Of a stretch of 64,000 bases of DNA, positions 7,527-15,835 are shown in pieces. The stretch comes from Planomonospora parontospora. GTDB lineage: Bacteria > Actinomycetota > Actinomycetes > Streptosporangiales > Streptosporangiaceae. Every line of letters starts with the position of its first letter. Positions within the stretch are counted from its first letter, which is position 1. The position numbers were made by a program, and so were the translations under genes. The DNA lies in NCBI GenBank assembly GCA_014647935.1, contig BMQD01000005.1, positions 310,209-374,208 of the forward strand, written 5' to 3'. The notes beneath the pieces were generated by a model. It had not been told where the DNA came from, searched no databases, and saw only the letters and a list, made by a program, of their open reading frames with translations.

Positions 7527-7769
7527 ATGAGTGATCCAGAGAACATGTCCTACGGCTTCCTGGCGCTCCTGAGCCTGGGACTTCTCACCCTGGTCACATC
7601 GGGCTTCATCGCGTTCGCCACGGGGTAGCTAGCGGCTTTGGCCATCGTCGGCGTCGGCTTCGTCATCGCCGCCGCGGCCCTGACCATCTATCAACAACGG
7701 AAAATCCCAGCCTCCGGCGGGGGCACTCAGCTCCGGGATGATCGTCCGGACGATCCCGTAGAGTCGTAA
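7527..7769 (+). pseudogene. Small two-helix membrane protein interrupted by an in-frame amber codon
   Basis: From the ATG at 7527 a 33-residue peptide with one membrane helix (YGFLALLSLGLLTLV...) ends at a TAG at 7626-7628. The same frame continues without further stops for 46 codons: LAALAIVGVGFVIAAAALT, a second helix, then a basic and polar tail ending at TAA 7769. The continuity of hydrophobic coding sequence after the TAG suggests one original protein of about 80 aa split by a point mutation. A 33-aa functional peptide is possible. Confidence 0.55.
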
Positions 7770-8177
7770 GCGGCTGAGGTGGAGCCTGATCGTCCCGCCT
7801 GCTTCATCCCAGGCGGAGCCCAGCAGGCCGACTCCCCCGACTCAAGCCCGGCTGTGACCGTTGGCATCCGATGATCGAGGAACGGCTACCGGCTGAGGGA
7901 CACACGAAGACGGGCTTGCCTCTCCGTCATCGGCCCGTTGCCCTTCGGGCGGGGCGAGGCAGACGGGAAGATCAGCCCGGGCGGGAATGTGCGGGTAGAA
8001 GGGCGGTCCCCGGTGCTGTCCAGCTCCCCGACGTCGTGCCCGATCGCCTACGACTCGGCTCGCCGAGCCGTACCCCTGCGGGGAGGGGCGGCGCAATGCC
8101 GGAGACCACCCGCGGCGAGGTTACCTCCGTGTCCCACGTGCCCTGACACCGTTCAAGCTTGACGCTGCACCGCGGCG
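7770..8177. other. Gene-free stretch of 408 bp
   Basis: No reading frame here has convincing protein character or codon bias. The stretch contains a GC-rich inverted sequence near GGCTCGCCGAGCC (8056-8068). I see no RNA gene or operator I can defend. Confidence 0.3.
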
Positions 8178-8516
8178 ATGCCAGCATCCGGCACTGTGAT
8201 CGCCGACTCTTCCGGGCAGGACCGGCACAGTTACAAGCCCTTCGCTTCGATCCTCCTGCTCTTGAGCGCAATTCTCATGGTGATGCCTGCTCGCCGCGTC
8301 ATGATCGAGGTGAATGAGCACGGTCTACGGCCGTTGCTCGTTCCGGTGCTGGTCCTGGTCGGGCTCCCTGTGCTCGGAACGCTCATCGGAACCTTCCTGA
8401 GATTCCGCGGGCCGGGCGGAAGATTCTTCGGAATCGCCCTGGGGGTCTTCTTCGCCGGCGTGAGCCTGATGGCGCTCCTCGCCTACTGGTTCTACTACTC
8501 GATCACCCATATCTGA
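8178..8516 (+). CDS. Three-helix membrane protein, 112 aa
   Basis: ATG at 8178. After a polar N-terminus of about 20 residues there are three hydrophobic segments at about 22-38, 50-72 and 82-106, the last ending in YWFYYSITHI. It has no recognisable domain. It is one of several small orphan membrane proteins in the two islands (5465, 7527, 9480, 9946, 59686 and 60068). Confidence 0.65.
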   Translation: MPASGTVIADSSGQDRHSYKPFASILLLLSAILMVMPARRVMIEVNEHGLRPLLVPVLVLVGLPVLGTLIGTFLRFRGPGGRFFGIALGVFFAGVSLMALLAYWFYYSITHI

Positions 8517-8605
8517 GTCGGCTTCCAACCGGAGAGGTCTCACTCTCCTGAGACCGGCGGGTCGACGAAGAGGTCTTCGGGTCGCGGAAGCAGGGCCGGC
8601 TCGTC

Positions 8606-8773
8606 TTAGATGGAGTAGACCTCCAGGCACGAAAGGCGCCCTTCCTCGACGAAGAGCAGGACACCGTCATTGCGCCCGCGTACGTTGGCAGAGATCAGGG
8701 TGGAAGTCCCGGTGACCGTCGCGTATGTACACACGAGGGCAGGGTGCTCGCCGTACAGGAGAAGCAGGCTCAC
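8606..8773 (-). pseudogene. C-terminal fragment of an unknown protein
   Basis: From a GTG at 8773 the frame encodes 55 residues with protein-like character (STLISANVRGRNDGVLLFV then GRLSCLEVYSI) before TAA at 8606. The downstream half resembles the C-terminal end of small immunity-type proteins, but there is no N-terminal part and no ribosome binding site. It follows the DUF6461 gene by 12 bp. Most likely a relic. Confidence 0.4.
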
Positions 8774-8785
8774 CGTCGACCAACG

Positions 8786-9358
8786 CTATGGCTTGGCCTG
8801 TTCTGGAACGACGCCCCACATCAGCGTGGAGCCCTTCAGTAGTTGCTCCGTCGCTCTGATCCCGGTCAGGTGCTCGACGAGCAGGAAAGCCGGCCCTCGG
8901 TAGAAGCTGGGAAACGATGGGTAGAGCCTGTAGATCTCCGCCATCGTGTCGACCAGTTCGGCCGGAGTCTCCTCGAAGTAGTCGTCCTCGTCGCCGCAGG
9001 CGAATCTGATCTCGCCGTCCTCGCACCAGTAGAAGTAGTCCAGGTCCTTGACGCCGAGCGCGGCCTGGGAGACCAGGCGGGTGCCCTCGGAGAGCTTGGT
9101 GATCACCTCTTTGCGGGTGCCGAGCCAGTCAGGGTCGAAAACGAACGTCCAATCGCCGATGGAGGTGACGCCGAGGGGATCCCCATGGCCCGGGTAGTGA
9201 TCCGGGTCGCCGGGGAAGGGGCCCGGCGTGAGGTCCTCCCATCGACCGCCGAGGCGGGCGACCACCTGCTCAGGCGTGGTACGGACATAGATGAAGCTGT
9301 AGCACTCCCAGCCGTATTCGCCGCAGAGCCAAGAGACGTCGAGGGGCTGCATGGTCAT
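8786..9358 (-). CDS. DUF6461-family protein
   Basis: 190 aa from the ATG at 9358 (the frame is open to 9409; a second Met is two codons inside). Family features: GECYSFIYVRTTPEQVVARLG-like opening (here YSFIYVRTTPEQVVARLG), a W-FV-DP motif (WTFVFDPDW), and a run of aromatic and acidic residues (DLDYFYWCEDGEIRF). DUF6461 proteins are small cytosolic actinobacterial proteins, often in polymorphic-toxin or immunity neighbourhoods; their activity is not known. Confidence 0.75.
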   Translation of the reverse strand: MTMQPLDVSWLCGEYGWECYSFIYVRTTPEQVVARLGGRWEDLTPGPFPGDPDHYPGHGDPLGVTSIGDWTFVFDPDWLGTRKEVITKLSEGTRLVSQAALGVKDLDYFYWCEDGEIRFACGDEDDYFEETPAELVDTMAEIYRLYPSFPSFYRGPAFLLVEHLTGIRATEQLLKGSTLMWGVVPEQAKP

Positions 9359-9479
9359 GTCGGCATGCTGCCAGCCACCACCGACAGGCACCGAACCCGC
9401 TCGGCTCACGCGCCGGTCCTGGTGTGTCCGTTACCCCGCACCCGCCGCCTCAACGTGCGCCGTCGCCGGCCGTACGGGC

Positions 9480-9803
9480 TCACTTCGGGCCGGAGCGGAT
9501 GCGCCGTCCCACCAAGAGGATCAGCCCCATCTGGATGGCGAGCATCACCAGTGCGACCAGTCCTGACGCGGCGGACATCTCTTCCTCCGAGAGCCCTCCG
9601 CCGCATGCTGTTATGTTGCCGCCCTCGTACAACACGGCACAGTCGCGCCCAAGGATCGCGGTGGTGATGAACCAGTTGGCGAGCAGCAGGGGGACCGCGC
9701 CCAGGACAAGGGCCGGCGTGATGTACTTCGCCTTCCCAACCGCCGGCTCCGGCTTCGCCACGACAGGTTCGAGACGCCTGCCCATATCCGAATCAGAAGT
9801 CAC
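9480..9803 (-). CDS. Two-helix membrane protein, about 107 aa
   Basis: Start chosen at a GTG at 9803; a GTG at 9812 and an ATG at 9785 are also in frame and none has a clear ribosome binding site. Hydrophobic helices lie near residues 27-47 and 78-98 of the product, with a short Cys-containing extracytoplasmic loop between them (AVLYEGGNITACGG). The tail GRRIRSGPK is basic. Unknown function. Confidence 0.6.
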   Translation of the reverse strand: MTSDSDMGRRLEPVVAKPEPAVGKAKYITPALVLGAVPLLLANWFITTAILGRDCAVLYEGGNITACGGGLSEEEMSAASGLVALVMLAIQMGLILLVGRRIRSGPK

Positions 9804-9859
9804 GCCGACCACGTAAGCACAGGCGAGCGATCGCGTGCCAGAATGGTCGCGATGAAGAT

Positions 9860-9896
9860 CACGCCGCCCGTGTGAGGTCCGGAACAGCGGCCCATC
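9860..9896 (-). pseudogene. Second shard of a tyrosine integrase
   Basis: Minus-strand reading gives DGPLFRTSHGRR, matching DGRLFRTSRGG of the integrase remnant at about 7220-7260, and the DNA is closely similar (GTGAGGTCCGGAACAG is shared). It shows that at least two copies of this integrase family decayed in the island. Confidence 0.5.
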
Positions 9897-9945
9897 CCCG
9901 ATGTATTCTCACCGTGCATACGGCGCGCATAGCTGAGGAGCGGCC

Positions 9946-10263
9946 TTGACTCCCACCGGAGCCGACGACAGCCCCCTTGACTTCTCCTTCGGCGAGCTCC
10001 TCTTCTATTTCGCGTACGAAGCCGTGCACAACATGGTCGTGCTCATCGGCTTGCTGATCTGCATCATCCTGCTCGTCGCCGTTGCCGTGGCCGCGATGCT
10101 CCGGCGCTTTTCACGTCTCCGGCGAGGGCCTCGGCTCCCAGACGACCTCCATCCGGAGGAACGGGCCGCGTGGTGGCTGGGCGAGGAGACTGATCGTCGT
10201 CCACCGCACCCCGGGCAGGTCCGACCCCTTGCCTCAGGCGGGGGCACTCCGGCACCGGGGTGA
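9946..10263 (+). CDS. Single-pass membrane protein with TTG start, 105 aa
   Basis: TTG at 9946 is preceded by GAGGAG five bases upstream, a strong ribosome binding site that decides this start. One long hydrophobic helix covers about residues 28-52 (MVVLIGLLICIILLVAV), followed by a basic stretch and a cytosolic tail rich in Pro and Arg. The 3' coding end uses a short sequence (around GCGGGGGCACTCCGG) also present at about 7717 and 60027. Unknown function. Confidence 0.65.
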   Translation: MTPTGADDSPLDFSFGELLFYFAYEAVHNMVVLIGLLICIILLVAVAVAAMLRRFSRLRRGPRLPDDLHPEERAAWWLGEETDRRPPHPGQVRPLASGGGTPAPG

Positions 10264-10486
10264 TCGCTGAGGACCCGCTCGCCGTCGCCGGCCCGCCGGC
10301 GGCTGGGGTGGGGGCCTGCTCATCCCGGCGGCCTTCGACTCGGGACAAACCGAGCAGTTCAGTGGGCCGCTCCCGGAGTGTGCGCAGGCCGCGCAGGGCG
10401 GCCGAGCTCCTGGTGCCCATAGGCGCTCGTCCAGCCGTCGGCTCGGGACATTTGATGGCGGAATACCCTACTGGGGTGTATTTTTG

Positions 10487-10500
10487 ATCTACCGGTAGAT
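10487..10500. promoter_or_regulatory. Palindromic operator candidate
   Basis: Perfect 14-bp palindrome ATCTACCGGTAGAT, 30 bp upstream of the NTF2-like gene at 10530, just after a T-rich stretch. The location suits a repressor site of the TetR or similar type, but no regulator gene lies next to it. Confidence 0.4.
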
Positions 10501-10529
10501 GCAGACCCCTCTCCTTTCAAGGAAACTTC

Positions 10530-10937
10530 ATGGGCATCGGCTCCGAGCGTGATCTCGCTGACTTCCTGATCGCCTACACGCGGGACATGGCCGTCTCCGA
10601 CGAGGAACCCGGCGCGATCCTCGACCGCTACTTCGTTCCGGACTTCGAGTACTGCAACGACGGGCTCGTGATCGACCGGCAGCGCATGATCGATCATGCC
10701 CGTCCTGTCCGCAGGAACGTCGACAGAGAGGCGATGGTCGCTGACGACCAGGCTGGTGTCGAGATCCACGAGATGCTGGTCTCGGGTGACCGGATCGCCG
10801 CTCGGTGGACCTTGCGCACCAAGATGCGCAAGGGCAAGACCTTCGCGGCGGAGATCTACATGTTCGGCCGCCTGGCTCCCGACGGTCGAATCCGCCGGAT
10901 CGACCAGATCAGCAAGCAGTTGGAAGAAGCGCCGTGA
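10530..10937 (+). CDS. SnoaL/NTF2-like protein, 135 aa
   Basis: ATG at 10530 with AAGGA about 8 bp upstream. The product has the size and pattern of the NTF2-like (SnoaL) cone fold: an N-terminal helix (LADFLIAYTRDM), a segment YFVPDFEYCNDG, and C-terminal strands with GDRIAARWTLRTK and EIYMFGRLAPDGRIRRID. Such proteins bind small hydrophobic ligands or act as isomerases, cyclases or hydrolases. The substrate cannot be inferred. A palindromic operator candidate sits upstream. Confidence 0.75.
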   Translation: MGIGSERDLADFLIAYTRDMAVSDEEPGAILDRYFVPDFEYCNDGLVIDRQRMIDHARPVRRNVDREAMVADDQAGVEIHEMLVSGDRIAARWTLRTKMRKGKTFAAEIYMFGRLAPDGRIRRIDQISKQLEEAP

Positions 10938-11003
10938 CCAGGTCGCCGGGACATCCTCGGGCTCTCCGGCCGGCCTTCTAGGGCTCGTCCGAACTGCGGC
11001 GTC

Positions 11004-11189
11004 GTGCGGCCTTTCCGTCTGGCGTCCGCCGCCGACGCGGAGGTGGAGCAGCGGGTACGGGTGTGCACATGGTTCGGCTTCGAGGGGTCCACCCCGTGGT
11101 TCTACCGGGTCGTGTGGGACATCGGCCTGGCCGCGCTCAGTCGGGACGGCCGACGGCTGGCGGTGCCGACCGCAACGGACACGGGCTGA
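11004..11189 (+). pseudogene. C-terminal fragment, possibly DUF6183-like
   Basis: A GTG-initiated frame of 61 residues: CTWFGFEGSTPWFYRVVWD, then GLAALSRDGRRLAVPTATDTG. This ending closely resembles the last 50 residues of DUF6183 proteins as I recall them. No N-terminal part precedes it. Probably a remnant of a larger gene. Confidence 0.45.
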
Positions 11190-11210
11190 CAGGCCGGTGC
11201 GCCGGAGGAC

Positions 11211-11738
11211 TCAAGGGGTGCAAAGGTCTTTCATGAGGCCCCAGAAGGACCTGTGACGCTTGGCGCCGGGCATCCAGGCCGCGAGGAGCCAGGCCTCCCA
11301 CTCGCCGTCAGGGGTCATGACGTGGGGGTTGAGCAGAAGGTCTCCATCCCACAACCCGACTGAAAGGGTGTCGGGCAGATATTCCCTTCTGATGGCGTGG
11401 TGGTTCTGCTCCTCTCCGTAGACGAAGTAGAGGTCGTCGGGCACATCGTCTCTGGACGACCAGGCTTCGACCGTTGAGGGATCGACGTCACGGAGCCAGC
11501 CGACTTCCGCGACCGGCCACAGGGAGTACTCCTCGACGCCCCAGCCATCGGAGTACAGGAGGAACTGCCGATAGCTCGGCGGCAGGTTCACGCCCAACCG
11601 CTCTTCGAGCCGAATGACTTCTGATTCGTCGGCCGGGGGGTGGAGCCCGTGTCCCGGAGGCAATGGCGGTTGGTCTGGGCCTTCGGCCGCGGGCTCTTCC
11701 TCCGGGAAGAGATCAGACCATCCGTATGAGGTGTTCAT
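11211..11738 (-). CDS. SMI1/KNR4 (SUKH) family protein, 175 aa
   Basis: ATG at 11738. After an acidic and Pro-rich N-terminus the SUKH signature follows: SEVIRLEERLGVNLPPSYRQFL, then DGWGV, with later W-AEVGWL-DVD and E-NHHAIRREYLPDTL. SUKH proteins are immunity proteins or adaptors that neutralise polymorphic toxins, including contact-dependent nuclease and deaminase effectors. No toxin gene is adjacent, so this is an orphan immunity gene in the island. Confidence 0.85.
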   Translation of the reverse strand: MNTSYGWSDLFPEEEPAAEGPDQPPLPPGHGLHPPADESEVIRLEERLGVNLPPSYRQFLLYSDGWGVEEYSLWPVAEVGWLRDVDPSTVEAWSSRDDVPDDLYFVYGEEQNHHAIRREYLPDTLSVGLWDGDLLLNPHVMTPDGEWEAWLLAAWMPGAKRHRSFWGLMKDLCTP

Positions 11739-12064
11739 GGTGGGTGACGGTATCCGTCGCGACTGACTGTTCTGTCAGGCGTATGGCACCTCAGGAGCGG
11801 TGAGCGAGCGTGCCCGGTCACGCTCGGTAGAACCGTCGGCGATCGCGCGCTTTGCGAGCTCGGACAAGACCAGAACAGACTGGGGATGCGCGGACTTCAC
11901 CAGCGCATTGTCCAGCAGCCCTCGATCATCCAACAGCTCCTGCGCCACGATCGGTGGCGGACGTCGCGCAAGCGACTCTCCGCCGGTGGACCGAGGGCTA
12001 ACCCGATGCCCGCCCCTGACCCGTTCACCGGACACCGGCCGGGTGCGGTGGACCCTGGAGAGAG
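11739..12064. other. Stretch of 326 bp without a confident gene
   Basis: A minus-strand frame ending at 11775 contains ELLDDRGLLDNALVKSA and SVLVLSELAKRAIADG, which looks protein-like and could be a decayed coding region, but there is no start, no ribosome binding site and no family match. Confidence 0.3.
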
Positions 12065-12940
12065 TCACTCGCGTCCGATCTTGTCCAGTTCGGCGAGGTC
12101 TTCATCGGACAGCGAGAGCCGGGCGCCGGTGATGTTCTCGCGCAGGTGCGCGACCGAGGAGGTGCCGGGGATCAGCAGGATGTTCGGCGACCTGTGCAGC
12201 AGCCAGGCCAGGGCGACCGACATGGGGGTGGCGTCCAGCCGGGCGGCGACCGCGGAGAGCGTGGCGGACTGGAGGGGGCTGAACCCGCCGAGCGGGAAGA
12301 ACGGCACGTAGGCGATGCGTTCGGCGGCGAGCCGGTCGATCAGCTCGTCGTCGTGGCGGTGGGCGAGGTTGTACATGTTCTGCACGCACACGATCGGCGC
12401 GATGCCCTGGGCTTCGGCGACCTGCTCGGCGGTGGCGTTGCTCACACCGAGGTGACGGATGACCCCCTGCCTCTGCAGCTCGACGAGGGTCTCGAACGCT
12501 TCGGCGATCGAGCCCGCCTTGGGTCCCTCGGCGTCGCCGAGCCGGAGGTTCACCAGATCCAACGCCTCGAGTCCGAGGGATTCGAGGTTCTCCTCGACCT
12601 GGCGGCGCAGCTGGTCCGGCTGCCGCGCCGTCGGCCATCCGCCCTGCTCGTCCCGCCGCGCGCCGACCTTCGTCACGATGCGCAGCGACTCCGGGTAGGG
12701 GTGCAGCGCTTCGCGGATCAACCGGTTGGTGATGCGCGGTCCGTAGGCGTCGCTGGTGTCGATGTGGGTGATCCCGAGGCCGACGGCCTCGCGCAGGACG
12801 GCGATCGCGCCGTCCCGGTCGGCGGGCGGCCCCATGACCCAGGGGCCCGCGAGCTGCATCGCGCCATAGCCGAAGCGGGTGACCGTCAGATCACCCAGAG
12901 CCCAGGTGCCGCCGGGAAGTGAAGGGGAGAGCGTGCTCAT
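12065..12940 (-). CDS. Aldo/keto reductase
   Basis: 291 aa from the ATG at 12940. The (beta/alpha)8 AKR pattern is clear: HIDTSDAYGP with the catalytic Asp and Tyr, IVTKVGAR with the catalytic Lys, VIRHLGVSNAT, and a C-terminal NADPH-binding end (LIPGTSSVAHLREN). The position that is His in most AKRs reads VNLRLGD, so His is replaced, as in some subfamilies. It is divergent from an HxlR repressor at 13073, which probably controls it through the site at 13026-13043 in response to an electrophile or quinone. Confidence 0.9.
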   Translation of the reverse strand: MSTLSPSLPGGTWALGDLTVTRFGYGAMQLAGPWVMGPPADRDGAIAVLREAVGLGITHIDTSDAYGPRITNRLIREALHPYPESLRIVTKVGARRDEQGGWPTARQPDQLRRQVEENLESLGLEALDLVNLRLGDAEGPKAGSIAEAFETLVELQRQGVIRHLGVSNATAEQVAEAQGIAPIVCVQNMYNLAHRHDDELIDRLAAERIAYVPFFPLGGFSPLQSATLSAVAARLDATPMSVALAWLLHRSPNILLIPGTSSVAHLRENITGARLSLSDEDLAELDKIGRE

Positions 12941-13025
12941 ATCTCTTGTCTTCCGTATCGATCTAGACGATGACGCCTTGTGGCGCCTAACTTCATACTG
13001 ATTAGGTAACTCTCCAATGGGAAGT

Positions 13026-13043
13026 AGGCACTTCAAGGTGCCT
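13026..13043. promoter_or_regulatory. HxlR operator candidate
   Basis: Inverted repeat AGGCAC-TTCAAG-GTGCCT in the 132-bp divergent promoter region between the aldo/keto reductase and the HxlR gene. HxlR regulators usually bind such dyads beside their own gene and repress the divergent reductase. Confidence 0.55.
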
Positions 13044-13072
13044 TGGTGACCTGCAGGTGACAGGAGCAGCTG

Positions 13073-13540
13073 ATGACCACGACCGCGGCGTCGGAGAAGC
13101 GAGCCCTGGCCAAGATCGAGTACAACGCGTTCCTGGACGTCTGCCCGAGCCGGAAGCTGCTCGACCGGATCTCCGACAAATGGGTCGCCCTGATCCTGTG
13201 CGCGCTCGGCGGTGATGGCGGGGCCGCTCGAAGTGAGCGCGCTCGGGGACAGGACGACGCAGCCCGCCCGGGTGGGCCGAGGGCGATGCGCTTCTCGGAG
13301 CTGTCCCGGATGCTCGCAGGCGTCAGCCAGAAGATGCTCACCCAGACGCTGCGCTCCCTGGAGCGTGACGGCCTCATCACCCGTACGGTGACCCCCACCG
13401 TCCCCGTCACGGTCTCCTACGAGCTCACCGAACTCGGCCTGTCCCTGCACCACCTGATGAGCGGCCTCAGGGGCTGGGCCGAGACGCACATGGACGAAGT
13501 CCTCGCCAACCGCGCGACGCACGATGCCCGCACCGCCTAG
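13073..13540 (+). CDS. HxlR-family transcriptional regulator
   Basis: 155 aa; ATG at 13073 with AGGAG 6 bp upstream. HxlR hallmarks: N-terminal CPSRKLLDRISDKWVALIL with the redox-relevant Cys, then winged helix MRFSELSRMLAGVSQKMLTQTLRSLERDGLI and a wing ending VSYELTELG. Between the first helix and the wing is an unusual insertion of about 25 residues, rich in Gly, Ala and Arg (about residues 47-71). The stop overlaps that of the convergent MFS gene by 4 nt. Confidence 0.88.
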   Translation: MTTTAASEKRALAKIEYNAFLDVCPSRKLLDRISDKWVALILCALGGDGGAARSERARGQDDAARPGGPRAMRFSELSRMLAGVSQKMLTQTLRSLERDGLITRTVTPTVPVTVSYELTELGLSLHHLMSGLRGWAETHMDEVLANRATHDARTA

Positions 13541-14763
13541 CGGCGCTCGGTGAGGGGCGCTGCGGTGCGTCGAGGGAGCAGCAACGGAGTCGCCAGCAGG
13601 AGCACTCCGGCCAGGCCGATGGCCGTGTGCGGGCCGAGCAGGCTGCCCAGCACGCCCCAGACGGCCGTCAGGAGCGCGGTCGAGACTTTGGTCGTCACCG
13701 TCCAGGCGGACAGCGTGCGGGTGACCCGGTCGGGCGCGGTGCGTTCGAGGCGGTAGGTGGCGTAGACGGGGTTGAAGACCCCGCAGCAGAAGATGAGCCC
13801 GAGCTCGACGCCCATCACCAGCAGCAGCCCGCCGGTCCCCGGCCCCAGGAAGGCCAGCCCGACGGGCCAGATCACACGCAGCGTCCCGGCCACGACCAGG
13901 ACCCGGTGCCGCCCGAACCGGGTGACGAGCGGTCGGGTCAGCCGCGACCCGAGCAGCCCGCCGATCGCGGGTACGGCGAAGGCGAGGCCGTACTGCCACG
14001 GTGTGAACCCGAGCCGGCCGAGCATCAGGACGGCCAGCAGCGCGTCGGTGGCCATCACCAGGCCGTTGAAGGCGGCGGTGTTGAAGAACAGCGGGCGCAG
14101 CGTCGTGTCGGCGAGGATGTACCGCCAACCGTCGAGCAGGTCGCCGGCCCGCATGCGCGTGGCCTGCCGGCGCTCGGGCCGAGGCTCTCGGCCGCCCATC
14201 GCGCCGATGCCCAGGGCCGAGAGCAGGTGGCTGACCGCGTCGGCCGCCACCGTCGCCACCGGACCGAGCAGCCCGATCGCGGCGCCGCCCAGTGGCGGTC
14301 CGACGACCGTGGCCGTCCAGGCCGTCGACTCGAAGCGGGCGTTGGCGACGAGCAGGTGCTCGGCCGGCAGCAGCGTCTTCAGGTAGGCGCCGGAGGCGGC
14401 GCGGAAGGTGATGTCGGCCGCCGCGACGACGACCGAGACCAGCAGGAGCTGGACGAAGGAGAGCACGCCGAGCGCGAACGCGGCGGGAACCGTCAGCAGT
14501 GCCGCGAACCGCACCAGGTCCGTCCCGATCAGCACCGGCCGCTTGCGGCGGAACTCCACCCACGGGCCCAGCGGCACCGCCACGGCCGCGCCCGCCAAAG
14601 CCCCCACCGAGGACAGCGCCGCGACCTGCGCAGGCCCGGCGTGCAACACCTGGACGGCGATCAGCGGGAACGCGCCGAAGGCGAGCCACGTGCCGAGCGC
14701 GCTGGTCCCGTACGCCCCCCAGAGCCACCCGAACCGCCGCCCCAACCGGTGCCCGCTCCGCAT
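13537..14763 (-). CDS. MFS transporter
   Basis: 408 aa from the ATG at 14763 (the frame is open further upstream without conserved sequence). Twelve hydrophobic segments are arranged as two bundles of six, with the MFS loop 2-3 motif as GPWVEFRRKRPVLIG. The family includes small-molecule and macrolide-type exporters (MFS_3). It is divergent from the LysR regulator at 14900, which probably controls it through the palindrome at 14866-14880. Substrate unknown. Confidence 0.87.
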   Translation of the reverse strand: MRSGHRLGRRFGWLWGAYGTSALGTWLAFGAFPLIAVQVLHAGPAQVAALSSVGALAGAAVAVPLGPWVEFRRKRPVLIGTDLVRFAALLTVPAAFALGVLSFVQLLLVSVVVAAADITFRAASGAYLKTLLPAEHLLVANARFESTAWTATVVGPPLGGAAIGLLGPVATVAADAVSHLLSALGIGAMGGREPRPERRQATRMRAGDLLDGWRYILADTTLRPLFFNTAAFNGLVMATDALLAVLMLGRLGFTPWQYGLAFAVPAIGGLLGSRLTRPLVTRFGRHRVLVVAGTLRVIWPVGLAFLGPGTGGLLLVMGVELGLIFCCGVFNPVYATYRLERTAPDRVTRTLSAWTVTTKVSTALLTAVWGVLGSLLGPHTAIGLAGVLLLATPLLLPRRTAAPLTERR

Positions 14764-14865
14764 GCCCGACGCTCCTCGCCGCTCACTCGCACAACCGATC
14801 CGCGATCGGAAGCATCGAAGCGCGCGCCATGCCCAGGGATCAAACAACCATCAGACGGTCCGTCC

Positions 14866-14880
14866 ACAACCGGTGGTTGT
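14866..14880. promoter_or_regulatory. LysR-type operator candidate
   Basis: Palindrome ACAACC-GGT-GGTTGT located 20 bp before the LysR start and about 100 bp from the divergent MFS start. A related half-site ACAACC lies at 14844-14849. The spacing fits a LysR recognition box controlling both genes. Confidence 0.5.
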
Positions 14881-14899
14881 ACCCGTAGGGTGTGTCCGC

Positions 14900-15835
14900 A
14901 TGGACCTCGACGCCGTCCGGACCTTCATCGCCGCCGCCGACGCGGGACGGTTCCAGGAGGCCGCCGCCGAGCTGGCGGTCACCCAGCAGGCCGTCTCCAA
15001 GCGGATCGCCGCGCTGGAGCGCAGCCTCGGCGTGCGGCTGTTCACCCGTACGCCGCGCGGTGCCGAGCTCACCATCGACGGGCAGGCGTTCCTGCCCCAC
15101 GCCCGAGAGCTGCTCCGGGCCGCCGAGCGCGCGGTCGCCTCCGTGCACACCGGCCGCCGTCCGCTGCGCGTCGACATGATCACCTCGCGCAGCGCGGCCT
15201 CGGGCCTGATGCGCGGCTTCCACCGCGCGCACCCCGAGATCGACCTCGACGTGGTGATGCTGTTCGACATCGAGACCGCCGTCGCCGCCATCCGGTCGGG
15301 TGCGATCGACGCGTCCTTCCGCGCCGTCGCCATGCCCGGTCGGCCCCTTCCCGGGGACATCGAGTCGGTCCGGGTGCTCGACGAGCCGCTCCAGCTCCTC
15401 ACCGGCCCCGCCCACGCGCTGGCGTCCGCCCGGTCGGTGACCGTCGCCCAGCTCGCCGGGCACCGGATCTGGATGCCCGGCCTCGCCCCCGGAACCGAGT
15501 GGACCGCCTACTACGACGACCTGGCCGCCGAGTTCGGCCTCACCATCGAGGCGACCGGCCCCAACTTCGGCTCCGACGCGCTCCTGGACACCATCGCCGA
15601 CACCCCGGCCCTGGCCACCTTCATGGGCGGGCAGACCCGCCTGGTCTGGCCCGCCGGCCACGGCCTGCGCCGCATCCCGGTGACCGACCCCACGCCCGTC
15701 TATCCGCACTCGCTCCTGTGGCGCCGCGACGACCCCCACCCCGCGCTGGCCGTCCTCCGCGCCCACCTCGCGGCCACGGCGGCCGGCCACGGCACTCCCG
15801 GGACCTGGGCGCCGGAGTGGGCGATCCCGCGGTGA
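14900..15835 (+). CDS. LysR-family transcriptional regulator
   Basis: 311 aa from the ATG at 14900. The N-terminal winged HTH is textbook: MDLDAVRTFIAAADAGRFQEAAAELAVTQQAVSKRIAALE, LGVRLFTRTPRG. Residues about 90-300 form the periplasmic-binding-like effector domain. The divergent gene encodes an MFS transporter, the usual target arrangement. The inducer is unknown. Confidence 0.92.
   Translation: MDLDAVRTFIAAADAGRFQEAAAELAVTQQAVSKRIAALERSLGVRLFTRTPRGAELTIDGQAFLPHARELLRAAERAVASVHTGRRPLRVDMITSRSAASGLMRGFHRAHPEIDLDVVMLFDIETAVAAIRSGAIDASFRAVAMPGRPLPGDIESVRVLDEPLQLLTGPAHALASARSVTVAQLAGHRIWMPGLAPGTEWTAYYDDLAAEFGLTIEATGPNFGSDALLDTIADTPALATFMGGQTRLVWPAGHGLRRIPVTDPTPVYPHSLLWRRDDPHPALAVLRAHLAATAAGHGTPGTWAPEWAIPR

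Noticed and set aside
11775-12068. Gene downstream of the aldo/keto reductase on the minus strand
   Set aside because: Some protein-like sequence but no start signal or family match; left as an unassigned stretch.
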